DNA of 64,000 bases from Clarkia xantiana subsp. parviflora (GCA_036873135.1 JAPTYO010000003.1:25010001-25074000), one strand, 5' to 3'; counted from the first letter of the stretch, positions 37,901 through 49,614 are shown. Translations and numbers: made by a program. Notes: generated by a model not told the origin, from the letters alone.

Positions 37901-40158
37901 GAATGTCGCTGCAATCATTTCTATTTGTTGTCCAATCCATCTTGAGTACATATTAAAAGACCTCACATCGCCGGCACAAACTCATTTTTATCCAATTTAA
38001 AGAAAATTATAATAGATGTGGCAAATTGTTTTGCAATTAAAAATTCAAATAACTAATTTAAAAAAAAAAATCCAAATTTAAATAACTATTTGTAATTAGG
38101 TTAAAATTTAGATAACAATTTAGTTATAAGTCTAATTTATTTATATATTAATGCACAAAAAGTTCTAGCTAAAAAGGTGGTTGCCTTACTTTTAAAAGTA
38201 GAAATAGAAATTAGCTTTCTTTGATCTAACAAAATCCTATCATGCCCATGACTGGATTAATTAAATTCCTATTAATCACCACGTTCTGTTCTATTAAAAG
38301 GGAACATATGTATTCCTTTCTTGAAATGTCTATGCATGTTCACCTAAAACTTATATGGTATTGTAATTAAATTTATTTAGAAACATGCATACAGTTTCAT
38401 CTATTAAGTTTGTATTTTTATTTTGGGCTCGGCTAAAATAGTGACGTGGGAAATTTTGAATTATCGAATTTTTGCGAGCGGATACAATTTTTCATGCAGA
38501 AACGGTGATCTGAACAAGAACCATAAAAAGTTATAGGTCAAATTTATTTGTTTAGGGGTTAAAATTGCATTTATGTTTCTTTAAACCGCTTTTGAAATTT
38601 ATCGGTTTTGTTAGGAATTGTTTGCAACTTTCGGATTTTGACTTAGGATTAAGGTTTTTGTTTTCTGTATTTAAACTATGTTTAGCCGTATTTGAGTTTC
38701 AGTTATCAGTATCGATTGATTAATGATAAATTGAGATTTTACTCAATTATCCGCCAATTTCTCAGCATTTTTTGAATTAACGAGATTTTGCGCATTATAT
38801 CATTATCACGCTGTATCAAATAGTGCGGTAAATACATACATTTTAGTACACTATTCCTCAATCTCATTGATTACAAATTCGTATATATTTACATTCGACA
38901 TCATTTTACCGTTTAATTATCCCATTTTATATCATTTATTATAATTATATTTGTATACAGTCCCATTTTTATTCAAAAAAACATCTACTGTTTATTTATT
39001 TTTATGATTTTTTTAATTATTAAATTCTCATTTATAAATTCCTAATCCGTCACTGCTCCTCTTAACAATCCCGACCTTCCGCGTGAATTGTTCTTAAGGT
39101 CATTGTCTTATCCAATGACTAATGAAATATATATGCATGCATACGATTTTTTCGTGTATATATCTAGTTTGTGGACTTTGTATATAGAATTAATTAAGTT
39201 GGTGCATTTATTTGCTTATTATATAACCTGTCTCGAAGGTAATTTCACAACGGTGGGTAATAAATATGACGGGGCAAGTGGAGTTTAATAAATTCAAGAG
39301 ATTAATAATGTATGTCGCCGTGTACCTATCTACACGCGCAACATGTATTTTGGTTTTATACGGTACCACAAAAATTTTATATTTTTAATTTAAAATTACG
39401 GAAATGAGAATATCGATATATCAACTTTTCATATAATAATATTTTTTTTTTCTGGTTAATCTTTTTACTTAATATTCAGTTTTCTTGGTCTGAGAATTTT
39501 TCTGACCAGATTTAGTATATAACCATCTTATACAATAATTTCGTAAACGTAGCTCTACTATCAGCATATTATAATCAAGAGGCCGACTCACCCTGATGAA
39601 TTTCGAATCTGAGACTCCAAAGCCAAATCACATTGAAATAAGCGCTCTTAGTCTGGTGCTGCTGGTGGTTAATTAATATAATTTAGAAAGTAATAAGTAT
39701 CGGAATTGATGAATTGTGTTTAAAAGCGTTTTAAAATTATTTTTTTTATAAGAAAATCAGTTAAGACGTACATGTAAATCTTATAAGAGCACATACATAT
39801 GGTTGAATCCTAAGATGTTATTGAAAAGTTAAAATATGCCGAGATAAAACCCATGCATGATTATAAATATATAGACCTAATTATAATTAATGTGTAACAC
39901 GAGGTTTGGTCTACAAATTGAGGAGCATAGGATCGATTTTTTGGCCATTGGAATTGCTTTAGGTGGAAGGAAGTACAATAATGAACAATCATGGAGAGTG
40001 TTGGGGGAGTGGAATAGTGTGTTTTTTTTTCTTCTTTTTTTTTCCAGAATCATAGGATATATTTGTAGTATGTTTCGCTCTAAATTTAAATAACTATTAC
40101 TTTCATTAGCTGATAGTCAGTAAGACTAAAATATTAATTATTAATATTTTTCAATTTA
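34925..40158. other. Long AT-rich intergenic region, no gene seen
   Basis: No ORF with family resemblance. About 35203-35345 looks like a decayed SINE (CTAGTGGTTCAGTG head, GGCTTCAAACTC box B-like). GGGTTTAGGGTTT occurs at about 37050. About 38410-38720 has the texture of an old LTR fragment but no ends could be found. The rest is simple AT-rich sequence. Confidence 0.4.
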
Positions 40159-40163
40159 CAGGA

Positions 40164-40912
40164 TGATGGATATACGCCCAATTTGAATCCGTTGACTTCC
40201 GAATCATTTCATTTTGATCACCCCGTTAATGATTGCAAATCGAAACTTCAACCCGAACACCCCGCGAAAACACTAACGGTCCAGACGAGGTCGAAATACT
40301 CGTCCGGGCCAATTTAGACTCACCTAGGTGAGGTCGGGTGGCCACACCCGACCTCCCCTAGGGGAGATAGGGTTGGCCAACCCTATCTCCCCTAGGAGGG
40401 GTTGGGTGGCCACACCCAACTCCTACCCTTGGGGGTCGGATTTTTCTCCCCCCAAAAGGCCCCGACACCGTTTTTAGACTCCCATACTCGGTTTATTTCC
40501 GCCAACCTTCTCCGTACCCTAAGGTCTTAATTACGTGTTTAAAGGATAATTAATTGTGTTTAAAGGTTAACGATGTCATTAAGCCACCTTAATGACACCG
40601 TTGCCTATAAATACAACTCTTCCACTATTCATTTGATCATCTTGGCAAGTTGCATAATTTAGCTCTGACATCTCTCTAGCTTTATCTCTCTACAAAAACC
40701 GTACTGACTTAGGCATCGGAGAGGGTTCATCAGGCACCACTCCCCTCTGTGCCTGGTATTGCCCCTCTTGCAGGGCGAGAAGAGAAGCGAAGCGAAGGAC
40801 AGAGAGACACAGGCTAAGACGACACTACCCGAGAGCACCGAATCCGCAACATCTCCAGTGAGGAACGAGACTTAGGTCGACCGCCCGTTGACCCTAGACT
40901 TGGAACCTAACA
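40164..40912 (+). repeat. 5' LTR
   Basis: 749 bp, ends TGATGG...TAACA. It differs from the 3' LTR at roughly ten single positions by eye. It also has about 66 extra bp near 40330-40430, where a CCTCCCCTAGGGGAG...CTCCCCTAGGAGG palindrome sits between two copies of GGTGGCCACACCC. Confidence 0.92.
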
Positions 40913-40914
40913 TT

Positions 40915-40930
40915 TGGCGCCGTCTGTGGG
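40915..40930 (+). other. Primer-binding site
   Basis: TGGCGCCGTCTGTGGG, two bases after the 5' LTR. TGG matches a tRNA CCA end; the tRNA was not identified. Confidence 0.75.
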
Positions 40931-40963
40931 TTTCGAATAGAAAGCCTAATTATCACCAGCCAG

Positions 40964-41458
40964 ATGGCAAGCGTATATGTCATTCATGGAGGTTATGGAG
41001 CTGGAGGAGAGTCAGCGAATGCTAGAGAAGCGTATATGGCACAGTTAGAGGACCATAAACCAAATGAAGAACATGCAGAAGGAAAGAGAGAAGATATAAT
41101 ACAATTTTCAAGAAGAGACATGGAGCATGTGTTACCAGACAACAAGGATGCCCTAGTCATAACAATGAAGATCACTGATATGGACATTGGAAGAATCCTG
41201 GTAGACAGTGGAAGCTCACCCAACATCATTAGCAAGAAAGTCCTCAACATACTGGGAGTAAGGCCAAGTAGCATAAAACAGGTTCACTCCCCCTTGGTGG
41301 GATTTTCAGGAGAGCCAACATACCCACTGGGGGCAGTCACACTACCTGTGACATTGGGCATAGGCCAGAGGCAGTTAAAGATCGATGTCCCATTCTTCAT
41401 CACAGAACAAATGGAGGAATACAATGGAGTCCTGGGTACCACTACAATCAACAAGTGA
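40964..41458 (+). pseudogene. Retrotransposon gag remnant fused to aspartic protease
   Basis: The 164-codon frame starts just after the LTR and reaches the protease within about 60 residues. A full gag (normally several hundred residues with a zinc knuckle) is therefore missing, probably by internal deletion. The protease part shows ILVDSGSSPNII (retropepsin D-S-G) and GVLGTTTINK. It ends at a TGA at 41456 that interrupts the expected continuation into pol in the same frame. Confidence 0.8.
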
Positions 41459-41461
41459 GGT

Positions 41462-43540
41462 ATGGTACCATCAACACTACATCAGAAAATGAAATTCCCC
41501 ACAAGCCAAGGAATAGGGGAAGTAAAGGGTAACCAGAAGGTAGCAAGGAAATGTGCAAGGATCGCACTAAGCAAGAAGAAGAAAACAAGAGAGGTCCTAC
41601 TAATAGATGAGGACCCAAGAGAAGATCACGGAAGACCAGCCCCCATGGAGGAATTAAAAGAAATACTCATAGAAGAACCCGATAGGAAGGCAAAAATCGG
41701 GACCGCCTTATCTCAGGAAGAGGAAAACCACTTAGTAGCTTTACTAAGGGAATACAAGGATCTGTTCGCCTGGTCACCAAGCGATATGCCAGGAATATCA
41801 GAAGAAGTAATCTCCCACAAGCTCAATATAGACGCGGCAACGCGACCAATAACACAAAAGGTAAGGCCAATGGGAGGAAGCAAAAAGATAGCTATCCAGG
41901 ATGAAGTGGAAAAGCTATTGAAGGCAAATTTCATCAAGGAGATTAGATTCCAAACATGGGTGGCAAACCCAGTACTGGTAAAGAAGGCCGGGGGAAGTTG
42001 GAGAATGTGCATCGATTATCGCGACCTAAACAAAGCATGCCCTAAGGACTCATATCCACTACCAAGAATAGATTAGTTAGTGGATGCAACATCAGGTCAC
42101 CAACTAATGAGCTTCATGGATGCATACTCAGGATATAACCAAATAAAAATGGCCCCTGAGGACGCCCCTCACACAGCATTCTAGCTGATAGCGAGATATA
42201 CCATTACACAGTGATGCCTTTCGGCCTCATAAATGCTGGAGCGACATACCAAAGAATGGTCAACAAAATCTTCGGGGACATGATAGGAAAGACAATGGAG
42301 GCATATGTGGACGACATGATCGTAAAATCCAAAGAGAAAGACCATGTGGAGAACCTTCGCTCAACGTTTGAGAGAATGAGGCAATACCAAGTCCGCCTAA
42401 ACCCGAAAAAATGTGCATTTGGGGTACAATCAGGGAAGTTTTTAGGCTTCATGGTAAGTCAGCGGGGCATAGAGGTAAACCCCAAAAAACTACAGGCAAT
42501 TGAAGAAATGCAGTCACCTACGAAGCACAAAGAGGTTCAACGACTGAACGGGAGGTTGGCAGCTCTTAACAGATTCCTATCCAAAATAGGAGACAAGGCA
42601 TTACCCTTCTTTGAGGTACTAAGGGCAAACAAGAAATTCGAATGGACACCAAGATGTGAAGAAGCCTTTCAACAGCTCAAACAACATCTAAAGACACTAC
42701 CACCCCTAGCAAAGCCTACACCAGGGGAGCCCCTCTACCTCTACATCTCCGTGAGCAACGTGGCAGTAAGCTCAGTGCTAATAAAAGAAGAAAACGCTGC
42801 ATAATTGCCGGTATACCTCTATGCACTGATTATATCAGCAAGAAAGTTGAGACCGTATTTTCATGGGCATGAAGTAACAGTCCTCACAGACCAACCATTG
42901 AAACACCTCCTCCAAAGACCAGACACATTGGGGAGACTGACCAAGTGAGCAATTGAGTTAAGTGAGTTTCGTATTCACTTTGCCCCCAGAACAGCTATAA
43001 AAGGGCAGGCTCTAGCAGATTTTATTGCCGAATTCACCGGAATTAATCCAGATGAAGACTTGGGAGAAATCACAAATACAAGGGAGGCGAGCAGTAGTCA
43101 GGAGAAACAACCAGAAGAGTTATGGAAGATGCATACTGATGGGTCGTCCAACGGGGGAGGTTCAGGTGCAGGCCTCCTACTATACCCACCAAATAGCGAT
43201 ACACCTCTGCGCTATGCCATGGCACTTACCTTTAAGGCAACGAACAATGAGGCGGAATACGAAGCGCTGATAACAGGCTTGAGAATAGCCAAAGGAGTAG
43301 GGGCAAAACACCTAAGAGCTAAGTGCGATTCTCAACTAGTTGTCAATCAAGTGAAAGGAATCTACACTGCAAAGTCTGAAAACATGTAGAAGTACTTACA
43401 ACAAGCCAGGGACCTAATAAAGAGCTTCCAAAGCTTCGACATTGAGTCAGTCCCAAGAGAACAAAACCAAGAGGCGGACGCCTTAAGCAAACTAGCCCTA
43501 GGGGTAGAAGCAGGCAAAGAGGTTCACTTTGTAGAGCAAA
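41462..43540 (+). pseudogene. Retrotransposon reverse transcriptase and RNase H region, broken
   Basis: The RT fingers/palm begin at about 41750 (GGSWRMCIDYRDLNKACP). The catalytic YVDD is at about 42306 (EAYVDDMIVKS), followed by a thumb and a first RNase H remnant that is shortened (LTDQPLKHLLQRPDTLGRLTK). A second, plant-type RNase H follows (MHTDGSSNGGGSGAG, about 43132, and NNEAEYEALI). Breaks are an in-frame TAG at 42074, a frameshift plus stop near 42182, TAA at 42802, TGA at 42946 and TAG at 43387. After the frameshift the remaining pol stays in one frame. Confidence 0.85.
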
Positions 43541-43542
43541 GA

Positions 43543-44829
43543 ATGCAATCAGTGATAGAACAAGTGGAGGTTCTAGTAATAGATGAAGCAGAAGCCTGGA
43601 TGACCCCAATGCGTCAATACATCATGGAAGGAAAACTCCCAAAAGATAAAGTAGAGGCAGTCAAGATCGAAAGGATGGCTAGAAATTATGCAGTGATGAA
43701 TAATGAACTCTACAAGAAAGGGTACTCCACACCCTTCCTCAAATGCATAACATACCCAGAAACAGAGAGAGTACTTGCAGAACTCCATGAAGGAGATGCG
43801 GGGTGCCATGAAGGAGCACGATCAATAATCCGGAAGGTCTACAACCTAGGATACTATTGGCCATCAATGAGCAAAGAAGCAGCAGACTTGGTGCAAAAAT
43901 GTGATCACTGCCAAAGGTACTCCAGAAATATAACAGCCCCAGCAGCAAAGCTAAGTTCCATCTCGGGAGCTTGGCCATTCGCACAGTGGGGGATCGATCT
44001 GATAGGCCCCCTACCAAGAACAAAAGGGCAGAAAACTTGCATAATAGTAGCAATAGACTACTTCTCCAAATGGATAGAAGCAAAGACAATGGGAAAGACA
44101 ACAGACGAGCAAGTCGTTAACTTCATTCAATCTCACATTGTCTCGAGGTACGGAGTCCCAAAGGCAGTAATAAGTGATAATGGCCCACAATTCAAGAGTA
44201 AGAAACTGCAATGGTATTGCAAAAGGCTGAATATAGAGCACCGCTTCGCATCAGTAAAGCACCCTCAGACAAATGGGCAAGTAGAGTCGGCAAATAAAAT
44301 AGTACTAGACGGCCTAAAGAAACGACTCCATGCTACCAAGGGAAGTTGGGTAGATGAGCTGGAAAATGTTCTATGGGCAGTGCGGACAACACCAAAGATA
44401 GCCACAGGAGAAACACCATTTGGCCTGGTATACGGGACCGAAGTGGTGGCACCAGCAGAAATGGCGGTATCATCACTAAGAACCACGTATTTTGAAGAGC
44501 ATGAGAACAACAAAGCAAGGCTCTTAGACTTAGACATGGTGGAGGATAAAAGATGGAATTCAGAAGAAGCACAGGCACGAATGCGCCTTGTATCCGCAAG
44601 ATATTACAACCGCCAAGTCAAGGAGAGGCAATTCCACATAGGAGAACTAGTGCTCAGAAAGAACGAGTTCTCACATTTAGACCAAGTCAGAAAATTATCT
44701 CCAAAATGGGAAGGGCCGTATAAGATAGCATCAGTTCCATACGCAAATGCTTACCGCCTAGAGGATGGGGATGGGTATATCTCCACAAACACCTTCAGTG
44801 GGGAACACCTAAAGAAGTACTACGTCTAA
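43543..44829 (+). CDS. Retrotransposon integrase (intact open stretch)
   Basis: 428 open codons, in frame with the upstream RNase H. The HHCC zinc-binding domain is seen in LHEGDAGCHEG...CDHCQRY. The DDE core residues are in WGIDLIGPL, VISDNGPQF and HPQTNGQVESAN. A C-terminal domain follows (LSPKWEGPYKI, GEHLKKYYV). No GAG cleavage or chromodomain is obvious. It lacks its own start context and would normally be made as part of a polyprotein, so independent expression is unlikely. Confidence 0.88.
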   Translation: MQSVIEQVEVLVIDEAEAWMTPMRQYIMEGKLPKDKVEAVKIERMARNYAVMNNELYKKGYSTPFLKCITYPETERVLAELHEGDAGCHEGARSIIRKVYNLGYYWPSMSKEAADLVQKCDHCQRYSRNITAPAAKLSSISGAWPFAQWGIDLIGPLPRTKGQKTCIIVAIDYFSKWIEAKTMGKTTDEQVVNFIQSHIVSRYGVPKAVISDNGPQFKSKKLQWYCKRLNIEHRFASVKHPQTNGQVESANKIVLDGLKKRLHATKGSWVDELENVLWAVRTTPKIATGETPFGLVYGTEVVAPAEMAVSSLRTTYFEEHENNKARLLDLDMVEDKRWNSEEAQARMRLVSARYYNRQVKERQFHIGELVLRKNEFSHLDQVRKLSPKWEGPYKIASVPYANAYRLEDGDGYISTNTFSGEHLKKYYV

Positions 44830-45139
44830 GAAGACAGCGCAAGCAAAAAACCATATCCTTGAAGTTACTTCAAGTCATTACATATAATTGTTTAAATTTT
44901 CAAAAACAACTTTTGAGAAGGAGAACTCACGAAGTTACTCCAACTCTACAACTATCCTTGATTTCCTCCAAAGGGTGTCTTGATCCCCCCAAGGCACCCC
45001 ATGTGTACAAAAAACATGAATTCTCTTAAAGAAGTAGGAGTTACTCAAAAAATATTTTCCAATGAACGTGGTGATATAATCGTTGAGTTATCCTTACACA
45101 GATATGACATCAAGACAACAACACCTTCGACGCCCCCAA

Positions 45140-46330
45140 GAGCGTACGTATCTTGAGAGTAGTTCTAAAACTACGAATCCTGTGCCCTCCGGGAGCCTAT
45201 CCCGCGAACAGATTAGACGCCCCCAAGAGCGTATCTTGAGAGTAGTTTTCATACTACGACCTTCGACGCCCCCAAGAGCGTATCTTGAGAGTAGTTTCTA
45301 TACTACGAATTTCGACGCCCCCAAGAGCGTATCTTGAGAGTAGTTTTTATACTACGACCTTCGACGCCCCCAAGAGCGTATCTTGAGAGTAGTTTCTATA
45401 CTACGACCTTCGACGCACCAAGAACGTATCTTGAGAGTGGTTTCCAAAAACTACGAATTTCGACGCCCCCAAGAGCGTATCTTGAGAGTAGTTTCTAAAA
45501 CTACGACTTTCGACGCCCCCAGGAGCGTATCTTGAGGTAGATTTGCAACCTACCAGATTCGACGCCCCCAAGAGCGTATCTTGAGGTAGAAAAAACACTA
45601 CCAGATTCGACGCCCCCAAGAGCGTATCTTGAGGTAGATTTCAAACTACCAGTTCGACGCCCACCTAGAGCGTATCTTTGGTCTAACTACTGGTGCCCTC
45701 CGGGAGCGTATCTCGTGAATAGTTTCGGTGCCCTCCGGGAGTGTATCTCGTGAACAGTTTCAACGCCCACCTAGAGCGTATCTTTGGTCTAACTATTGGT
45801 GCCCTCCGGGAGCGTATCTCGTGAACAGTTTCAACGCCCACCTAGAGCGTATCTTTGGTCTAACTACTGGTGCCCTCCGGGAGCGTATCTCGTGAACAGT
45901 TTCGACGCCCTCCGGGAGCGTATCTCGTGAACAGTTTCAACGCCCACCTAGAGCGTATCTTTGGTCTAACTACTGGTGCCCTCCGGGAGCGTATCTCGTG
46001 AACAGTTTCAACGCCCACCTAGAGCGTATCTTTGGTCTAACTACTGGTGCCCTCCGGGAGCGTATCTCGTGAACAGTTTCAACGCCCACCTAGAGCGTAT
46101 CTTTGGTCTAACTACTGGTGCCCTCCGGGAGCGTATCTCGTGAACAGTTTCAACGCCCACCTAGAGCGTATCTTTGGTCTAACTACTGGTGCCCTCCGGG
46201 AGCGTATCTCGTGAACAGTTTCGACGCCCACCAAGAGCGTATCTTTGGTCTAACTACTGGTGCCCTCCGGGAGCGTATCTCGTGAACAGTTTTCAACGCC
46301 CACTAAGAGCGTATCTTTGGTCTAGCAACA
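45140..46330 (+). repeat. Satellite-like tandem arrays in the retrotransposon 3' region
   Basis: Two adjoining arrays share the core GAGCGTATCTT/GAGCGTATCTC. The first (about 45140-45650) has a period near 49 bp with CGACGCCCCCAAGAGCG. The second (about 45650-46325) has a period of 71 bp at its most regular part (starts at 45970, 46041, 46112), alternating TGGTGCCCTCCGGGAGCG and CAACGCCCACCTAGAGCG half-units. Copies within the second array are nearly identical. Confidence 0.9.
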
Positions 46331-46709
46331 CCATACATATCATTCAAAGGGTATCAGAAGATCATTACACCATACTAAGAAGGATCCCATGAGAAAGTAA
46401 TTTCAAAGTAAAGTGATATGAAAAACACATAATGTTTTTTCTTGATAAAATAGCAGGTATTGCATGCAGGAAAACACAAAAGAAGGATAAGTAAAGGAAA
46501 CACACCAAGGGAAGGGTCCATAACCAAAGAACTACACACTAAGGCACAGGGAGATATCATGAGAAGAGAGATAATCACCTTGCCATATATACCATGAGTA
46601 AAGACAAGTGTGTCAAACAAAGATGGCAGAACTAGGAAAGGTGGAGTTTCAAACTCTAAGAAGAACCTCAATCCACAAACTCGCTACACCACCACAAGAG
46701 ATAGGTGTA

Positions 46710-47776
46710 CTACTTCCTCATCTTAGCAATATGCCTAACAGCGAAGTCAGACAAATCGCCAAGCTGAGAAAAAGGAAAGTCAGGAGCAATCATGTACATA
46801 CGCTCGAGAATCGCCTTTAAAGAAATACGCTTAGCCACAGAGCAGCGAACATCAATAGCAGCCTGATAAGAGGAAGAAGCCTTATACTCAGTGATAGCAC
46901 ACCATTTCGCCTCCACACGAAACATCTCCTCAAGGGACACCAACTCAGCAGCCCGAAGTACTTCATCGCGATAAGACCTTTGTCTCAAGGCCTCAACCTC
47001 TTCCTTGAGAAGGGCAATACGACCCTCCAAATCTCGGCACTGCAAATCTGTGATACGACTATGCTCCAAACAACTAATAAGCTTGGAGTTAAGGGAGACA
47101 CAAGTGTCCTCGTGCACCTTTCTCTCCTCAGCAAGATCAATAACAAGGGTGGATAAATTAACAAGGTCGGCAATACCCTGCGACAAAAACAAAGGATGAA
47201 ACATATAAAGCAAAAACGAAATGTCCTAAAGGGTAAACACGGCTAAGAAAAGTTACAGAAGCATAGCGAGCCAACACATCATGAGCCAATTCATAAGCTG
47301 CCTCCGACCCTTTAGAAGGGGGCACACGATCGGCAGGAGGAACAGCAGACTGCAGAACACGAACTCCAACCTCAGGAGTTTGTAAAGAAGATTGATTTTC
47401 AAAACGAGCCCCACGCCCATAGTAAGGCGCCCACTCAGACCCAACAATCCCATCAACAGGAGGACGAGACAGTTTCTTTCGACCCAGACGCGGAAGACGA
47501 AGTCTACCTACAGCAAGATACGGAGTAAACACCAACATACACTAAAGAAACTCAGACATTCGAGGACTTACCAAACAAGGAAGAGGGAAAAGATGGCTCC
47601 CGGACCCTCGATTGGGGGGCATCAATATAGAAAGAAGATGATACCCTAACATCACCATCGCCCTTACCTCCAATAAGAGAACACCTCCCCGCACCATAAA
47701 AAACCGATCTTTTTGCAATCGAAGGTCCGGTCCCGGAGTTAACTACCCCCACCCGTACTGGCCTCTTACTCCTCAT
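46710..47776 (-). CDS. Antisense spliced reading frame in the retrotransposon, function unknown
   Basis: On the minus strand, three exons (47776-47572, 47507-47257, 47177-46710) join through GTAAGT...TGTAG and GTAACT...CGCAG introns, with matching phases, to 307 aa. An in-frame stop precedes the ATG. The N-terminal third is basic and Gly-rich. From about residue 152 there is a long helical, Leu/Glu-rich stretch (VIDLAEERKVHEDTC, LEGRIALLKEEVEALRQRS) with coiled-coil character. I recognise no domain. Antisense ORFs have been reported downstream of pol in Tat-lineage elements, so this may be such an accessory gene. Splicing is inferred, not observed. Confidence 0.5.
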
Positions 47777-47904
47777 CAATCACCGGGGAGTTCTGCTGAT
47801 CGAAAAAACACAAGCTTAGCCCAAGGAAAACAGAAAGCGGACAGTGGACATAAGATAAAACTCATTTTCCTAAAACGACGAATACAAAGCCAAAAGGTAA
47901 GAAT

Positions 47905-48095
47905 AGAAAGATGACATGGGAAGACCCCACTGGCCAATAAGCAGAGGCAGGGGGCAAGGGGAGATAGTTATAACCCCCAGCATAGAGAGACCCCACTGGC
48001 CAACAAGCAGAGGCAGGGGGCAAAGGGAGATAATCATAATCTCAGTATAGAAGACCCCACACGCCAGCAAGTAGAAACACGGGGGCAAGAAGATC
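47905..48095. repeat. Three tandem copies of a ~70-bp unit
   Basis: Units carry AGACCCCACTGGCCAA.AAGCAGAGGCAGGGGGCAA (broken by one variable base) at about 47931, 47989 and 48052; the third is more diverged. They lie upstream of the antisense reading frame and could be in its leader. Confidence 0.65.
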
Positions 48096-48927
48096 AAAAG
48101 AGGATGAACCAAACAGGACTATATCACCATGAAGACCCACAAATCAAAAACGAGACAAGTAAAGAAACAGTTGAGGGAGAGACGGGATTATGTCCCCCAA
48201 AAACAACACTTACACAAAGCAAAAGGCACGTACCTCAATACGACGCGCGTCCCAAGAAACGAATCCAACCAAGGATCATAACCGACTAAAAGAAAAGGGA
48301 AAGGAAAAAGGACAATGAGAATGAGGTAATCACTTACCCCTTTTATAGTACAAGAGAATAGGATTTTTTCTAAAATCGCCAAATCAACACCGTTGATTTT
48401 TAGGAAGGAAAAATTCAAGGGTCAGATTTAAAAACTGATACCCCTAGTTCCCATTAACCATGGTTAAACTCACACCTACCACAGTTAGCATTCTATGGGT
48501 ATTATTTTTTAAGCATCCCATACTTAGAAAAATTTTAGACCTAAATTAAATTTTTCGTATTGCACTTAGACAAAATTAAATTTTTCTCCACTTAGACAAA
48601 TCCCGACATAAAATTGAAGCATGAATCACTTAGCTGTATTCGTATTGCATCCCTACGCGAGCTTGTATTTTTCGAAGTATACGCCCGTAGCAAGGATAGA
48701 TTTATTACTTCCACCTCAGACGGAAACGTGCTTGGACACGTGTCCGTGCTATTCTGACGTTTACAATTCCTCTATCTTATAAGGCAGGGGGCAGATTCAG
48801 AGGCACACATCCATGGGTAAGTAAGCATTCGGACGAAAGGTAAAATCCCGGCTTCAAATTGCGCGCGTCATACCATCCTAAAATAGAGTCAATCAAGGGT
48901 CAGGCCATTGGTTGACTCGGGGGCATG

Positions 48928-49609
48928 TGATGGATATACGCACAATTTGAACCCGTTGACTTCCGAATCATTTCATTTTGATCACCCCGTTAATGATTGC
49001 AAATCGAAACTTCAACCCGAACACCCCGCGAAAACACTAACGGTCCGGACGAGGTCGAAATACTCGTCCAGGCCAATTTAGACTCACCTAGGTGAGGTCG
49101 GGTGGCCACACCCAACCCCTACCCTTGGGGGTCGGATTTTTCTCCCCCCCAAGGGCCCCGACACCGTTTTTAGACTCCCATACTCGGTTTATTTCCGCCA
49201 ACCTTCTCTGTACCCTAAGGTCTTAATTACGTGTTTAAAGGATAATTAATTGTGTTTAAAGGTTAACGATGTCATTAAGCCACCTTAATGACACTGTTGC
49301 CTATAAATACAACTCTTCCACTATTCATTTGATCATCTTGGCAAGTTGCATAATTTAGCTCTGACATCTCTCTAGCTTTATCTCTCTACAAAAACCGTAC
49401 TGACTTAGGCATCGGAGAGGGTTCATCAGGCACCACCCCCCCTCTGTGCCTGGTATTGCCCCTCTTGCAGGGCGAGAAGAGAAGCGAAGCGAAGGACAGA
49501 GAGACACAGGCTAGGACGACACTACCCGAGAGCACCGAATCCGCAACATCTCCAGTTAGGAACGAGACTTAGGTCGACCGCCCGTTGACCCTAGACTTGG
49601 AACCTAACA
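48928..49609 (+). repeat. 3' LTR
   Basis: 682 bp, same ends as the 5' LTR. It lacks the CCCCTAGGGG palindrome block, as expected from deletion between flanking GGTGGCCACACCC repeats. Confidence 0.92.
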
Positions 49610-49614
49610 CAGGA

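Larger units (their letters stand above)
40164..49609 (+). mobile_element. Ty3/gypsy LTR retrotransposon, Tat-type, defective
   Basis: Complete insertion bounded by CAGGA at 40159-40163 and 49610-49614. LTRs are 40164-40912 and 48928-49609, beginning TGATGG and ending TAACA. The primer-binding site TGGCGCCGTCTGTGGG starts at 40915, and a purine-rich tract (GGGGGCA) precedes the 3' LTR. Protease, reverse transcriptase, RNase H, a second plant-type RNase H and integrase follow in that order. The second RNase H is known from the Tat clade. Most of gag is absent and pol carries several stop codons and a frameshift. After integrase come tandem arrays and a spliced reading frame on the minus strand. 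It cannot encode its own full set of proteins. Confidence 0.92.

Noticed and set aside
38410..38720. Old LTR of a gypsy element
   Set aside because: The texture is suggestive, but no TG...CA ends, PBS or partner LTR could be found.
43573..44599. Several minus-strand open frames of 76-120 aa under the integrase
   Set aside because: They mirror the plus-strand integrase codons, do not join by splicing and show no domain.
45140..46330. CRISPR-like repeat array
   Set aside because: The repeats are contiguous, with no unique spacers of constant length, and they lie in a plant retrotransposon.
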